Shown in pieces: positions 17,923-26,803 of a stretch of 37,076 bases of DNA (the stretch's first letter is position 1; each line of letters opens with the position of its first letter). The notes below the pieces were generated by a model. That model made no database searches. It had not been told where the DNA came from and saw only the letters and a program-made list of their open reading frames with translations. The position numbers and the translations under genes are program-made. The stretch comes from Aquincola sp. Lineage in GTDB: Bacteria; Pseudomonadota; Gammaproteobacteria; Burkholderiales; Burkholderiaceae_C. The stretch spans positions 1 to 37,076 of the forward strand of contig JALHQP010000023.1 in the NCBI GenBank assembly GCA_022841885.1. Reading direction: 5' to 3'.

Positions 17923-20063
17923 GCGCCGACCGCCTTGCGGATCTGCTCCAGCACGTCCTTCGCGCTCGCCGGGATCGGCGTGCCCGGGCCGTAGATGCCC
18001 TTGACGCCGGCCTCGTACAGGAAGTCGTAGTCCTGGCGTGGGATCACGCCGCCGACGAAGACGATGATGTCGTCGGCGCCCAGGCGCTTCAGCTCGGCGA
18101 TGATCGCCGGCACCAGGGTCTTGTGGCCGGCTGCCAGCGTCGACACGCCCACCGCGTGCACATCGTTCTCGACCGCCTGGCGCGCGCATTCCTCCGGGGT
18201 CTGGAACAGCGGGCCGATGTCGACGTCGAAGCCGAGGTCGGCGAAGGCCGTGGCCACCACCTTTGCACCGCGATCGTGGCCGTCCTGGCCCAGCTTGGCG
18301 ATCATCACGCGCGGCCGGCGGCCCTGCGCCTCCGCGAAGGCCGCGATCTCGCCCTTCAGCTTGTCCCAACCCTCCGCACTGTCGTAAGCGGCTGCGTACA
18401 CACCGGTCACCTTCTGCGTATCGGCGCGGTGGCGCCCCCAGACCCTTTCCAACGCGTCGCTGATCTCGCCGACCGTCGCGCGCGCTCGCACCGCCTGGAT
18501 GCTCAGGTCGAGCAAGTTGCCCTGCCCGGACTCGGCGCACGCGGTCAGCGCGTCGAGCGCGGCCTTCACTTTGGCCGCATCGCGCTTCGCGCGCAAGGCC
18601 TTCAGGCGTGCGATCTGGTTGTCGCGCACCGCGTGGTTGTCGACCTCGAGGATGTCGAGCGCATCCTCCTGCGCCAACTTGTACTTGTTGACGCCGACGA
18701 TGGTGTCCGCACCCGAGTCGATGCGCGCCTGTTTCTGCGCGGCGCTGGCCTCGATCTTCAGCTTGGCCCAGCCGGAATCCACCGCACGGGTCATGCCACC
18801 CATCGCGTCCACTTCCTCGATGATCTTCCACGCCGCGTCGGCCATGTCCTGCGTCAGCGTCTCCATCAGGTAGCTGCCGGCCCACGGGTCGACCACGTTC
18901 GTGATGTGGGTCTCTTCCTGGATGATCAGTTGCGTGTTGCGGGCGATGCGGGCCGAGAACTCGGTGGGCAGCGCGATCGCCTCGTCGAAGCTGTTGGTGT
19001 GCAGGCTCTGCGTGCCGCCGAACACCGCCGCCATCGCCTCGATCGTCGTGCGCACGACGTTGTTGTACGGGTCCTGCTCGGTCAGGCTCCAGCCCGAGGT
19101 CTGGCAGTGGGTGCGCAGCATCAGGCTCTTCGGGTTCTTCGCGCCGAAGCCCTGCATGATCCGGCACCAGAGCGCTCGCGCCGCGCGCATCTTGGCGATC
19201 TCGAGATAGAAGTTCATCCCGATGGCCCAGAAGAAGGACAGGCGCCCGGCGAACTCGTCGACGTCCAGGCCCTTGGCGATCGCCGTTTTCACGTACTCCT
19301 TGCCGTCGGCCAGCGTGAACGCGAGTTCGAGCGCCTGGTTCGCGCCCGCCTCCTGCATGTGGTAGCCGGAGATCGAGATCGAGTTGAACTTCGGCATCTT
19401 GCGCGCCGTGTACTCGATGATGTCCGCCACCACCCGCATGCTCGGCTGCGGCGGGTAGATGTAGGTGTTGCGGACCATGAACTCCTTGAGGATGTCGTTC
19501 TGGATCGTCCCCGACAGCTGGTCCTGCGCCACGCCCTGCTCTTCGGCCGCCACCACATACCCCGCGAGCACCGGCAGCACCGCGCCGTTCATCGTCATCG
19601 ACACGCTCACCTTGTCGAGCGGGATGCCGTCGAACAGGATCTTCATGTCCTCGACCGAGTCGATCGCGACGCCGGCCTTGCCCACGTCGCCGGTGACGCG
19701 CGGGTGGTCGCTGTCGTAGCCGCGGTGCGTGGCCAGGTCGAAGGCCACGCTGACGCCCTGGCCGCCGGCGGCCAGCGCCTGACGGTAGAAGCGGTTGCTG
19801 TCCTCGGCGGTCGAGAAGCCCGCGTACTGGCGGATCGTCCACGGCCGCACCGCATACATCGTGGCCTGCGGGCCGCGGATGAAGGGCGCGAAGCCCGGCA
19901 ACGTGTCGGCGTGGGGAAGACCCGCCAGGTCGGCGGCCGTGTATAGCGGCTTGACCGTCAGGCCCTCCGGTGTCACCCAGTTCAGCGCGGCCACGTCGCC
20001 GCCGGGCGCGGACTTGGCGGCGGCGCGCTGCCAATCGTCGAGTGTGGGCGTGGTCTTGCTCAT
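17919..20063 (-). CDS. scpA: Methylmalonyl-CoA mutase, single-chain
   Basis: A 714-aa adenosylcobalamin enzyme that converts (R)-methylmalonyl-CoA to succinyl-CoA. Residues to about 560 form the substrate TIM barrel ([51 protein letters not shown]); the C-terminal cobalamin domain has the base-off/His-on motif DGHDRG with His596, then [13 protein letters not shown] and VFVGGVIP. It has the same length as E. coli Sbm/ScpA, a complete homodimeric type. ATG 20063 has GGAG 6 bases before it. It is the first gene of the operon with meaB, pccB, pccA, the phosphatase and the VOC protein, and divergent from a GntR gene 56 bases away. Confidence 0.97.
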   Translation of the reverse strand: MSKTTPTLDDWQRAAAKSAPGGDVAALNWVTPEGLTVKPLYTAADLAGLPHADTLPGFAPFIRGPQATMYAVRPWTIRQYAGFSTAEDSNRFYRQALAAGGQGVSVAFDLATHRGYDSDHPRVTGDVGKAGVAIDSVEDMKILFDGIPLDKVSVSMTMNGAVLPVLAGYVVAAEEQGVAQDQLSGTIQNDILKEFMVRNTYIYPPQPSMRVVADIIEYTARKMPKFNSISISGYHMQEAGANQALELAFTLADGKEYVKTAIAKGLDVDEFAGRLSFFWAIGMNFYLEIAKMRAARALWCRIMQGFGAKNPKSLMLRTHCQTSGWSLTEQDPYNNVVRTTIEAMAAVFGGTQSLHTNSFDEAIALPTEFSARIARNTQLIIQEETHITNVVDPWAGSYLMETLTQDMADAAWKIIEEVDAMGGMTRAVDSGWAKLKIEASAAQKQARIDSGADTIVGVNKYKLAQEDALDILEVDNHAVRDNQIARLKALRAKRDAAKVKAALDALTACAESGQGNLLDLSIQAVRARATVGEISDALERVWGRHRADTQKVTGVYAAAYDSAEGWDKLKGEIAAFAEAQGRRPRVMIAKLGQDGHDRGAKVVATAFADLGFDVDIGPLFQTPEECARQAVENDVHAVGVSTLAAGHKTLVPAIIAELKRLGADDIIVFVGGVIPRQDYDFLYEAGVKGIYGPGTPIPASAKDVLEQIRKAVGA

Positions 20064-20087
20064 GGAGGGCTCCGGTCCAAGGCTTGC

Positions 20088-20112
20088 ATTATCCATAATT
20101 ATGAATTCAAAT
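20088..20112. promoter_or_regulatory. AT-rich divergent promoter/operator between scpA and the GntR gene
   Basis: The 56-base gap has an AT-rich core in otherwise GC-rich DNA. It holds two overlapping perfect palindromes, CATAATTATG (20094-20103) and TGAATTCA (20102-20109). On the minus strand GATAAT (20088-20093) is a good -10 for scpA, leaving a leader of about 18 bases. On the plus strand CATAAT (20094-20099) or TCAAAT (20107-20112) could serve the GntR gene. The palindromes overlap both -10 elements, as expected for the GntR operator. Confidence 0.55.
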
Positions 20113-20119
20113 CCAGGCC

Positions 20120-20770
20120 ATGTCGGCCGTGCCTTCCGCCGTACCCTCGCTCGCCCGCCGCGCCCTCTACGAGGACGTGGCCGACCGCCTGCGCGCGCAG
20201 ATCTTCGCGCGCGAGCTCGAGCCCGGCACCTGGATCGACGAGATGAAGCTCGCCGGCGCCTTCGGCATCAGCCGCACCCCCCTGCGCGAGGCGCTCAAGG
20301 TGCTCGCGGTCGAGGGCCTGGTGACGATGAAGCCGCGCCGCGGCGCCTACGTGGCCGACATGAGCCGCGACGACGTGGCGCAGATCTACCACCTGCTCGC
20401 GCTGCTCGAGTCCGACGCCGCCGGCGAGGTGGCCCGCCACGCCAGCGCCGAGCAACTCGCGCGGCTTCGCACCCTGCACGACCGCTTGGAGAAGCAGGCA
20501 CGCCAGCGCGACGCCTTCTTCGCCACCAACGAGCGCTTCCACATGGCCCTGCTCGACGCGGCGGGCAACCGCTGGCGCACGCAGATCGTGACCGACCTGC
20601 GCAAGGTGATGAAGCTCAACCGCCACCATTCGCTGTTCAAGCAGGGGCGGCTGGCCGACTCGCTGGCCGAGCACCGCGCGCTGATGGCGGCCCTGGAGGC
20701 GCGCCAGCCCGAACGGGCCACCAGCCTGATGCGGGCCCATTTCGCGAGCGGACTCGAAGCCGCGGCTTGA
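20120..20770 (+). CDS. GntR-family regulator (FCD/FadR-type)
   Basis: A 216-aa transcription regulator. Residues about 14-78 form the GntR winged helix ([15 protein letters not shown], then [30 protein letters not shown]). Residues about 85-210 form the all-helical FCD ligand domain ([48 protein letters not shown]), with the His and Asp/Glu positions that bind a metal in this group. It is divergent from the mutase operon over a gap that carries palindromes, so it most likely represses or activates that operon in response to a propionate-derived acid or CoA ester. The target is inferred from position. Confidence 0.92.
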   Translation: MSAVPSAVPSLARRALYEDVADRLRAQIFARELEPGTWIDEMKLAGAFGISRTPLREALKVLAVEGLVTMKPRRGAYVADMSRDDVAQIYHLLALLESDAAGEVARHASAEQLARLRTLHDRLEKQARQRDAFFATNERFHMALLDAAGNRWRTQIVTDLRKVMKLNRHHSLFKQGRLADSLAEHRALMAALEARQPERATSLMRAHFASGLEAAA

Positions 20771-20861
20771 CCGATGGCCCCGTGCGCGCGCCGCACCGCA
20801 GCGACACGATATGCTGCGCGGCCCCGCCGCTCGCAGCGCCCAACCCGACACGAGACCGCCC

Positions 20862-21989
20862 ATGCCCGGCTTGCTTCCCGACGTTGATCCCGATGGCCTG
20901 CTGGAGTACTCGGTCGTCTACACCGACCGCGCGCTCAACCACATGTCGCAGCGCTTCCACGGCGTCATGCAGGACATCTCGGCGCTGCTCAAGGAGGTGT
21001 ACGGCGCACAGTCGGCGATCGTGGTGCCCGGCAGCGGCAGCTACGGCATGGAAGCCGTGGCGCGCCAGTTCGGCGGCAGCAAGCGCGCGCTGATCGTGCG
21101 CAACGGCTGGTTCAGCTACCGCTGGACCCAGATCTTCGAGATGTCCGGCGTGGCCGCCGGCATCGAGGTGCTGAAGGCGCGCCGCGCCACACCCGGGCCG
21201 ACGCAGCCCTTCGCGCCGGCGCCGATCGACGAGGTGGTGGCCGCGATCCGCGCCAGCAAGCCCGACGTGGTCTTCGCCCCGCATGTCGAGACCTCGGCCG
21301 GCATGATCCTGCCCGATCAGTACCTGGCCGCGGTGGCCGAGGCCGTGCATCAGCACGGCGGCCTGCTGGTGCTCGACTGCGTGGCCTCAGGCGCGATGTG
21401 GGTCGACATGGGCGCCACCGGTGTGGACGTGCTGATCAGCGCGCCGCAGAAGGGCTGGAGCAGCACGCCCTGTGCCGGCCTGGTGGTGCTGTCGGCGCGC
21501 GCGCGCGAACGCATCGAGTCGACCACCAGCAGCAGCTTCTCTCTGGACCTGCGCAAGTGGCTGTCGATCATGGAAGCGCACGAGGCCGGCACTGTCGCCT
21601 ACCACGCCACCTTGCCTACAGACGGCCTGGCGCGCCTGCGCGACGCGATGCGCGAGACCCGGGCCTTCGGCTTTGCGCGGGCCAAGGCGGCGCAGACCGA
21701 ACTCGGCCAGCGCGTGCGCACGCTGCTCGAAGCCAGGGGCATCCCCAGCGTCGCCGCACCGGGCTTCCAGGCGCCCTGCGTGGTGGTGAGCTACACCGAC
21801 CACGCCGACTGGCAGAACACCAAGGCCTTCGCGGCCCAGGGCCTGCAGACCGCCGCCGGCGTGCCGCTGGCCTGCGACGAGGGCGCCGACTTCCGGACTT
21901 TCCGCGTGGGCCTGTTCGGCCTCGACAAGCTCGGCAACGTCGAGCGCACGGTCGCCACGTTCGAGCGCGCGCTCGCCGCGCTGACCTGA
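20862..21989 (+). CDS. PLP-dependent aminotransferase, class V-like
   Basis: A 375-aa fold-type I PLP enzyme resembling the alanine-glyoxylate/serine-glyoxylate aminotransferase family. The cofactor loop is VVPGSGSYGMEAVARQF (residues 54-70); Asp172 in LLVLDCVASG would pair with the pyridine nitrogen, and the Schiff-base lysine is Lys197 in SAPQKGWSSTPCAGLVVL. The C-terminal domain includes FRTFRVGLFGLDKL. The specific amino donor and acceptor cannot be told. ATG 20862 gives the usual start (MPGLLPDVDPDG); an open frame 17 codons longer has no ribosome site. It starts about 90 bases after the GntR gene, probably under its own promoter. Confidence 0.88.
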   Translation: MPGLLPDVDPDGLLEYSVVYTDRALNHMSQRFHGVMQDISALLKEVYGAQSAIVVPGSGSYGMEAVARQFGGSKRALIVRNGWFSYRWTQIFEMSGVAAGIEVLKARRATPGPTQPFAPAPIDEVVAAIRASKPDVVFAPHVETSAGMILPDQYLAAVAEAVHQHGGLLVLDCVASGAMWVDMGATGVDVLISAPQKGWSSTPCAGLVVLSARARERIESTTSSSFSLDLRKWLSIMEAHEAGTVAYHATLPTDGLARLRDAMRETRAFGFARAKAAQTELGQRVRTLLEARGIPSVAAPGFQAPCVVVSYTDHADWQNTKAFAAQGLQTAAGVPLACDEGADFRTFRVGLFGLDKLGNVERTVATFERALAALT

Positions 21990-22049
21990 AGCCCCCGGGG
22001 ACCGCAGTTCACGGCCCTGTCATCGAACTCCTCAATAGTCGGTTGCGAT

Positions 22050-22069
22050 GCGGCCCGGCTCGGGGCCGC
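22050..22069 (+). terminator. Candidate hairpin between the aminotransferase gene and phoX
   Basis: GCGGCCC and GGGCCGC form a perfect 7-bp stem around a 6-base loop, followed by GTGTTAG with no real T-run. It may end the aminotransferase transcript or be part of the phoX leader (phoX starts at 22107). Confidence 0.35.
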
Positions 22070-22106
22070 GTGTTAGCCGACAACGGCCCGCCACCAGGAG
22101 TTCCAG

Positions 22107-24341
22107 ATGAAGGGTTCATCCCATCCCACCAACGACCTTGCCGTCAACCCGTCGACCCACGAGTCGATCCGTGACGTCATCGACCGCGTCGAGCCCGGCC
22201 GACGTCGCTTCCTTCAGAGCAGCCTCGGCGCCGCCACGCTCAGCGCCGCCGGTGGCCTGACGCTGGCCGGCCTGTCCGGCACCGTCGAAGCCGTGACGCC
22301 CACCCCGGGCGCCGACCCGTCCGGCATCGGCTTCGCGCCGGTGCCCGCAAGCCTGGCCCCCGTCGCCGACCGTGTCACCGTGCCCGCCGGCTACACCGCC
22401 GAGCTGTTCGTGGCCTGGGGCGACCCGATCATGAAGGGCGCCGTGCCGTTCAACGGCACGGCTTCAGAGACCGCTGCCGACCAGGCGCGCCAGTTCGGCG
22501 CCCACAACGACGGCATGCACTTCTTCCCGTTCCCCAAAGGGCACGACGAGGACGACGACCACCGCGACGGCAAGCGCTGGCAGCGCGACCCGTGGCAGGC
22601 CCTGTCCAGCCGCCGCGGCCTGCTCGTGACCAACCACGAGTACACGCACGAGGAGATCCTCCATCCCGACGGCCAAGTCGGCCCGAGCGGCTACACGATC
22701 GCCAAGACCCGCAAGTCGCAGGCGGCGCACGGCATCGCGGTGCTCGAAGCGGTCCGGAACAAGGGTCGCTGGACGGTGAACCGCCAGTCGCGCCACGCCC
22801 GGCGCATCACCGCCACCACGCCGATGCGCCTGTCGGGCCCGGCTGCAGGTCACCCGCTGCTGCAGGTCAACGCGTACGACGTGACCGACACCGGCAGCTT
22901 CCCGACCGGCAAGAAGACCGACGGTCGTTCCGCGCTGGGCACGCTCAACAATTGCGGTCACGGCGTGACGCCCTGGGGCACCTACCTGTCCGGCGAAGAG
23001 AACTGGAACGGCTACTTCGGCAGCACCACCGGCACGGTGGACACGTCCGTCACCTCCGAGGTGGGCAAGCTCAATCGCCGCTACGGCCTGTCGGCCACGG
23101 GCTTCGGCTATCGCTGGCACACCACCGACCCGCGTTTCGACCTGGCGGTCAACCCGAACGAGCCGAACCTGTTCGGCTGGGTGGTGGAAGTGGACCCGTA
23201 CGACCCCCACAGCGTGCCGGTCAAGCGCACCGCGATGGGCCGCTTCAAGCACGAGGGGGCCTGGTCGGCGGTGGACGACGACAACCACGTCGCCTTCTAC
23301 CAGGGCGACGACGAGCGCAACGAGTACATCTACAAGTTCGTCTGCGCGGGCAAGTTCGATCCGCACAAGCGCAGCGCCAACTTCGACCTGCTCGACAAGG
23401 GCACGCTGTACGTGGCGCGCTTCAACGCCGACCTGACCGGCACCTGGATCGCGCTGCTGCCCGGCACGCTGGGCACGGATGGCGTGGCCTTGCGCGACAA
23501 CCCGAACTTCGCGGGCGCCAACGACGCCGAGGTGCTGGCCAAGATCCTGATCAAGACGCGCATGGCCGGCGACGCCGTCGGCGCGACGATGATGGATCGA
23601 CCGGAGTGGACCGGCGTGCGTCCGCGCGTGGGCGGTTTCAAGGAGATCGAGGCCTACTGCACGCTGACCAACAACAACCGACGCGGCGGCACGCCGGTGT
23701 CGGCCAACCTGGCCGACGGTTCCACGGCGGCCGGCAGCGCCCGCCCCGCGGTGGACGCGGCCAATCCGCGCGCCAACAACGTGTACGGCGGGGTGATCCG
23801 CTGGCGCGAGAAAGGCCGCTCGGTGCGCGCCACGTCGTTCACCTGGGACCTGTTCATCCAGAACGGCGACACGCGGACCACCCGGGCGCCGCTGCCCAGC
23901 AACGACTTCCGCGGCAGCATCGCCGACAGCCCGGACGGCAGCGCCGACTACGGCGCGCCCGACGGCATCTGGTTCGATCGCTACGGCCGGCTGTGGGTGC
24001 AGACCGACCAGCAGGGCGACGCCCAGGGCGACTGGGTCAACATCGGCGCCAACAGCATGGTGTGCGTGGACGCGAACACCGGCGCCACCCGCCGCTTCAT
24101 GACCTCGCCACCCAACTGCGAGGTGACCGGCGTGGTACTCACGCCGGATGGCCGCACGATGTTCGTCGGTATCCAACACCCGGGCGAGGACTCGACCGCG
24201 GCCAACCCGACGCAGTTCTCCAACTGGCCCCAGGCGCAGTGGAGCGTGGCGTCAGACGGCGTCACCGCGCTGCCGCCTGGCCGCCCGCGCTCGGGCGTGG
24301 TCGTGATCCGCAAGGACGACGGCGGCATCATCGGCACCTGA
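22107..24341 (+). CDS. phoX: PhoX-type alkaline phosphatase, Tat-exported
   Basis: A 744-aa secreted phosphatase of the PhoX (DUF839/COG3211) family, a monomeric calcium/iron phosphomonoesterase. The twin-arginine signal is clear: GRRRFLQSSLGAA at about residues 31-43, followed by a weakly hydrophobic Ala/Gly/Leu run. Family regions present are LVTNHEYTHEEI, NNCGHGVTPWGTYLSGEENW, DDDNHVAFYQGDDERNEYIY and the end DGIWFDRYGRLWVQTDQQG with NSMVCVD. An AGGAG precedes the ATG. The gene is monocistronic between an aminotransferase gene and the convergent thiolase. Members are often induced by phosphate starvation; only half of a Pho-box was found upstream. Confidence 0.93.
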   Translation: MKGSSHPTNDLAVNPSTHESIRDVIDRVEPGRRRFLQSSLGAATLSAAGGLTLAGLSGTVEAVTPTPGADPSGIGFAPVPASLAPVADRVTVPAGYTAELFVAWGDPIMKGAVPFNGTASETAADQARQFGAHNDGMHFFPFPKGHDEDDDHRDGKRWQRDPWQALSSRRGLLVTNHEYTHEEILHPDGQVGPSGYTIAKTRKSQAAHGIAVLEAVRNKGRWTVNRQSRHARRITATTPMRLSGPAAGHPLLQVNAYDVTDTGSFPTGKKTDGRSALGTLNNCGHGVTPWGTYLSGEENWNGYFGSTTGTVDTSVTSEVGKLNRRYGLSATGFGYRWHTTDPRFDLAVNPNEPNLFGWVVEVDPYDPHSVPVKRTAMGRFKHEGAWSAVDDDNHVAFYQGDDERNEYIYKFVCAGKFDPHKRSANFDLLDKGTLYVARFNADLTGTWIALLPGTLGTDGVALRDNPNFAGANDAEVLAKILIKTRMAGDAVGATMMDRPEWTGVRPRVGGFKEIEAYCTLTNNNRRGGTPVSANLADGSTAAGSARPAVDAANPRANNVYGGVIRWREKGRSVRATSFTWDLFIQNGDTRTTRAPLPSNDFRGSIADSPDGSADYGAPDGIWFDRYGRLWVQTDQQGDAQGDWVNIGANSMVCVDANTGATRRFMTSPPNCEVTGVVLTPDGRTMFVGIQHPGEDSTAANPTQFSNWPQAQWSVASDGVTALPPGRPRSGVVVIRKDDGGIIGT

Positions 24342-24350
24342 TTGCCGACC

Positions 24351-24374
24351 GGCGAGGCCCTGCGGGGCCCCGCC
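24351..24374. terminator. Shared hairpin between convergent phoX and thiolase genes
   Basis: GGCGAGGCCC and GGGCCCCGCC pair with one A/C mismatch around a TGCG loop, in the 42 bases between the two stops. On the plus strand it is followed by the weakly T-rich CTTCTTC. It probably ends transcription from both sides. Confidence 0.55.
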
Positions 24375-24383
24375 TGCGCTTCT

Positions 24384-25568
24384 TCAGAGGCGCTCGAACA
24401 CCGCCGCGATGCCCTGCCCGCCGCCGATGCACATCGTGACCAGCGCGTAGCGGCCGCCGCTGCGGTGCAGCTCGTACACCGCCTTGGTGGCGAGGAAGGC
24501 GCCCGAGCAGCCGATCGGGTGGCCGAGCGCGATCGCGCCGCCGTTCGGATTCGTCTTGGCCATGTCGAGTTCGAGGCCGCGCGCCACCGCGATCGCCTGC
24601 GCCGCGAAGGCCTCGTTGCTCTCGATCACGTCGATCTGGTCCAGGCGCAGGCCGGCCTTCTTCAGCGCCAGCTTCGAGGCCGGGATCGGACCCTCGCCCA
24701 TGATCTCGTTGGGCACCCCCGCCACCGCGTAGCTGATCAGCCGCGCCAGTGCCTTGTGGCCGTCGGCGGCGGCCTTGGAGGCGTCGGCCAGCACGAAGAA
24801 GGCCGCGCCGTCGTTGATGCCCGAGGCGTTGCCCGCCGTCACGCTGCCGTCCTTCTTGAACGCCGGCTTCATCTTGGCCAGCGTCTCCATCGTCGTGCTC
24901 GGCTTCACATGCTCGTCGGTGTCGAAGGTCACCTCGCCCTTCTTCGTGGCTTTCACGATCGGCACGATCTGGCTCTTGAAGCGCCCTTCGGCGATCGCCG
25001 CCGCAGCGCGGCGGTGGCTCTCGACCGCCAGCGCGTCCTGCTGCTCGCGCGTGATGCCCCACTTGGTGACCAGGTTCTCGGCCGTGATGCCCATGTGGCC
25101 GACGCCGAACGGGTCGGTCAGCGTGGCGACCATCGAGTCGATCATCTTCACGTCGCCCATGCGCGCGCCGCTGCGCAGCTGCGGGCTGAGGTAGGCCCCG
25201 CGGCTCATCACCTCGACGCCGCCGCCGACGCCGTAGTCGCAGTCGCCGAGCAGGATGTTCTGCGCCGTCGTCACGATGCCCTGCAGGCCCGATGAGCACA
25301 GACGATTCACCGCCATCGCCACCGAGTCCATCGGTAGTCCGGCCTGGATCGCGGCGACGCGTGCCACGTAGGCGAAGCGGCTCTCGGTCGGGATCACGTT
25401 GCCGACGGTCACGTAGTTGATCGACTTCGGGTCGACGCCCGAGCGCTCGACCGCGGCCTTCATCACCAGGCCGGCCAGCTCGGCCGGCTCCATGTCCGCC
25501 AAGGCCCCGCCGAACGTGCCGATCGCCGACCGTGCGGCCCCCAGAACCACCACTTCACGTGTGCTCAT
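24384..25568 (-). CDS. Acetyl-CoA acetyltransferase/beta-ketothiolase (BktB-like)
   Basis: A 394-aa thiolase, which condenses or cleaves beta-ketoacyl-CoA. Catalytic residues are Cys91 in NRLCSSGLQ, His350 in LGHPIGCSGA and Cys380 in CIGGGQG. From memory the whole sequence (REVVVLGAARSAIGTFGG, RYALVTMCIGGGQGIAAVFE) is close to Cupriavidus BktB, which also handles the C5 substrate 3-ketovaleryl-CoA; PhaA-like acetoacetyl-CoA thiolase is the alternative. AAGGAG lies 7 bases before the ATG. It is not in an operon with the propionyl-CoA genes, but a C5 thiolase would supply their substrate. Confidence 0.93.
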   Translation of the reverse strand: MSTREVVVLGAARSAIGTFGGALADMEPAELAGLVMKAAVERSGVDPKSINYVTVGNVIPTESRFAYVARVAAIQAGLPMDSVAMAVNRLCSSGLQGIVTTAQNILLGDCDYGVGGGVEVMSRGAYLSPQLRSGARMGDVKMIDSMVATLTDPFGVGHMGITAENLVTKWGITREQQDALAVESHRRAAAAIAEGRFKSQIVPIVKATKKGEVTFDTDEHVKPSTTMETLAKMKPAFKKDGSVTAGNASGINDGAAFFVLADASKAAADGHKALARLISYAVAGVPNEIMGEGPIPASKLALKKAGLRLDQIDVIESNEAFAAQAIAVARGLELDMAKTNPNGGAIALGHPIGCSGAFLATKAVYELHRSGGRYALVTMCIGGGQGIAAVFERL

Positions 25569-25626
25569 CGCTTGCTCCTTGCGCTGACGGGCGCCGGCAG
25601 CGCCGGCCCCTCGTTGTGATCGACCG

Positions 25627-25632
25627 ATTACA
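25627..25632 (-). promoter_or_regulatory. Candidate -10 element of the thiolase gene
   Basis: TGTAAT, matching 5 of 6 consensus bases and followed by CG, lies 58 bases before the ATG on the minus strand in the 130-base gap to the DUF2855 gene. No good -35 box was seen. The rest of the gap is GC-rich with several GCCGGC copies. Confidence 0.35.
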
Positions 25633-25698
25633 CACCCGGCGCCGGGGTGGCGGCGTTACGCAAGATCAAGCAAGTGAAAACGAGGGGGCCGCGGCCGC

Positions 25699-26793
25699 TC
25701 AGAGCACCAGCACATGGCCGAGCGAGGGGTCGACCTGCCCCTGGGCCAGGCCGCGCATCAGCTCGCCCGCGGCAGCGAGGCCCCGGTGCTCGACCAGACG
25801 CAGCCAGGGTTCGGGGCCGCCCAGCGCGTGTTGCACGAAGCGCTGCTGCGCCTCGCCGACGCGGCGGGCCAATTCAGGGGCGCCCCAGCGCTGGGCGCGC
25901 ACGCGCGCCTGGTCGGGGGCAAAGAAGAAGGTGGGGCGGGCGCCGGGCAGCGGAGCGTCATCGTCCCGCTCGGCAAACTGGGTGGCGCCGATCACCGCGC
26001 TGTGGCGCAAGGCGTCGCCCAGCCGGCGGTGCAGGCGTTCGCGTTGCGAGGCGTTGCCCGAGAAGTCGCAGAACACCGTCGGCACGTCGGGCGCCAGCGC
26101 TTCGATCTGCGCGTAGTCGAGCAGCGCGTCGTACAGGCCCAGGCGCTGCACGAAGCCCGCGTTGGCCGCCGAGGTGACGGCGATGCACGGCATATCGGCG
26201 GCCTCGCGCAGGCACCAGGCGGTGGCGTAGGCGGTCTTGCTCGACGCGCTGGACAGCACGACGCGCTTCGCGCCGAAGCAACGGTTGTCGACCAGAAAGT
26301 CGGCCAGCAGGAAGGCCGTGCCGAACAGCGGCTGCATCACGGCCAGCGCGGCCTCGTCGGCGCTGCGATAGCCGGGGTCGGCCGCGCAACGCTGGTAGCG
26401 GTTGTAGACCGGGCTCAGCTCGGCGCGGTGCGGCGTGCCGTCGACGAAGGACGCCGGCGACACCCGCTGCGGCTGCAGGTCGACAGTCTCGGCGAGCGGC
26501 CAGTAGCCGTACAGGCGCTCGCCGACCGCGAGCTCGGGCAGCGTGCTCGCCACCACCTCGCCATAACCCCACACCGGCACGATGCCCCACTCCGCTTCGC
26601 CGCTCGGAAAGAAGCGCCAGTACTGCATGCGCTCACCGAACCGCGCGTAGGTCACGTTGTTGGTGGTCAGCGCGACCCGGTGCACGGCGACACGCACGCT
26701 GCCTGGTGGCAGCAGTGCGGGCAACCCGTGCGCGACGAGCCGGCTCGTCGCCGGATCCTGCATCGACGTCAGCAGAGCTTGCCAGTCGCTCAC
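25699..26793 (-). CDS. DUF2855-family protein (MDR-like fold)
   Basis: A 364-aa protein of unknown function, recognised as DUF2855. Its layout recalls medium-chain dehydrogenases/reductases: an N-terminal part with RVALTTNNVTYARFGERMQY and PVWGYGEVVASTLPELAVGE, and a Rossmann-like part with AKRVVLSSASSKTAYATAW and TVFCDFSGNASQR. The SSASSKTA loop stands where MDR enzymes bind NADP; no zinc-ligand set is evident. It starts 10 bases after the selD stop on the same strand, so it is probably co-transcribed with selD and perhaps egtD. Which substrate it acts on, if any, is not known. Confidence 0.8.
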   Translation of the reverse strand: MSDWQALLTSMQDPATSRLVAHGLPALLPPGSVRVAVHRVALTTNNVTYARFGERMQYWRFFPSGEAEWGIVPVWGYGEVVASTLPELAVGERLYGYWPLAETVDLQPQRVSPASFVDGTPHRAELSPVYNRYQRCAADPGYRSADEAALAVMQPLFGTAFLLADFLVDNRCFGAKRVVLSSASSKTAYATAWCLREAADMPCIAVTSAANAGFVQRLGLYDALLDYAQIEALAPDVPTVFCDFSGNASQRERLHRRLGDALRHSAVIGATQFAERDDDAPLPGARPTFFFAPDQARVRAQRWGAPELARRVGEAQQRFVQHALGGPEPWLRLVEHRGLAAAGELMRGLAQGQVDPSLGHVLVL

Positions 26794-26803
26794 GGCACCG
26801 CGC

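Noticed and set aside
16945-20034. Very long minus-strand frame joining meaB with a frame inside scpA
   Set aside because: Its first two thirds are an out-of-frame reading of scpA; only the part from the GTG at 17922 is real (meaB). It is not a mutase-chaperone fusion.
22017-22034. Possible Pho-box before phoX
   Set aside because: The first repeat CTGTCAT is exact, but the second (CTCCTCA) matches only two of seven positions, so PhoB control cannot be supported from the sequence.
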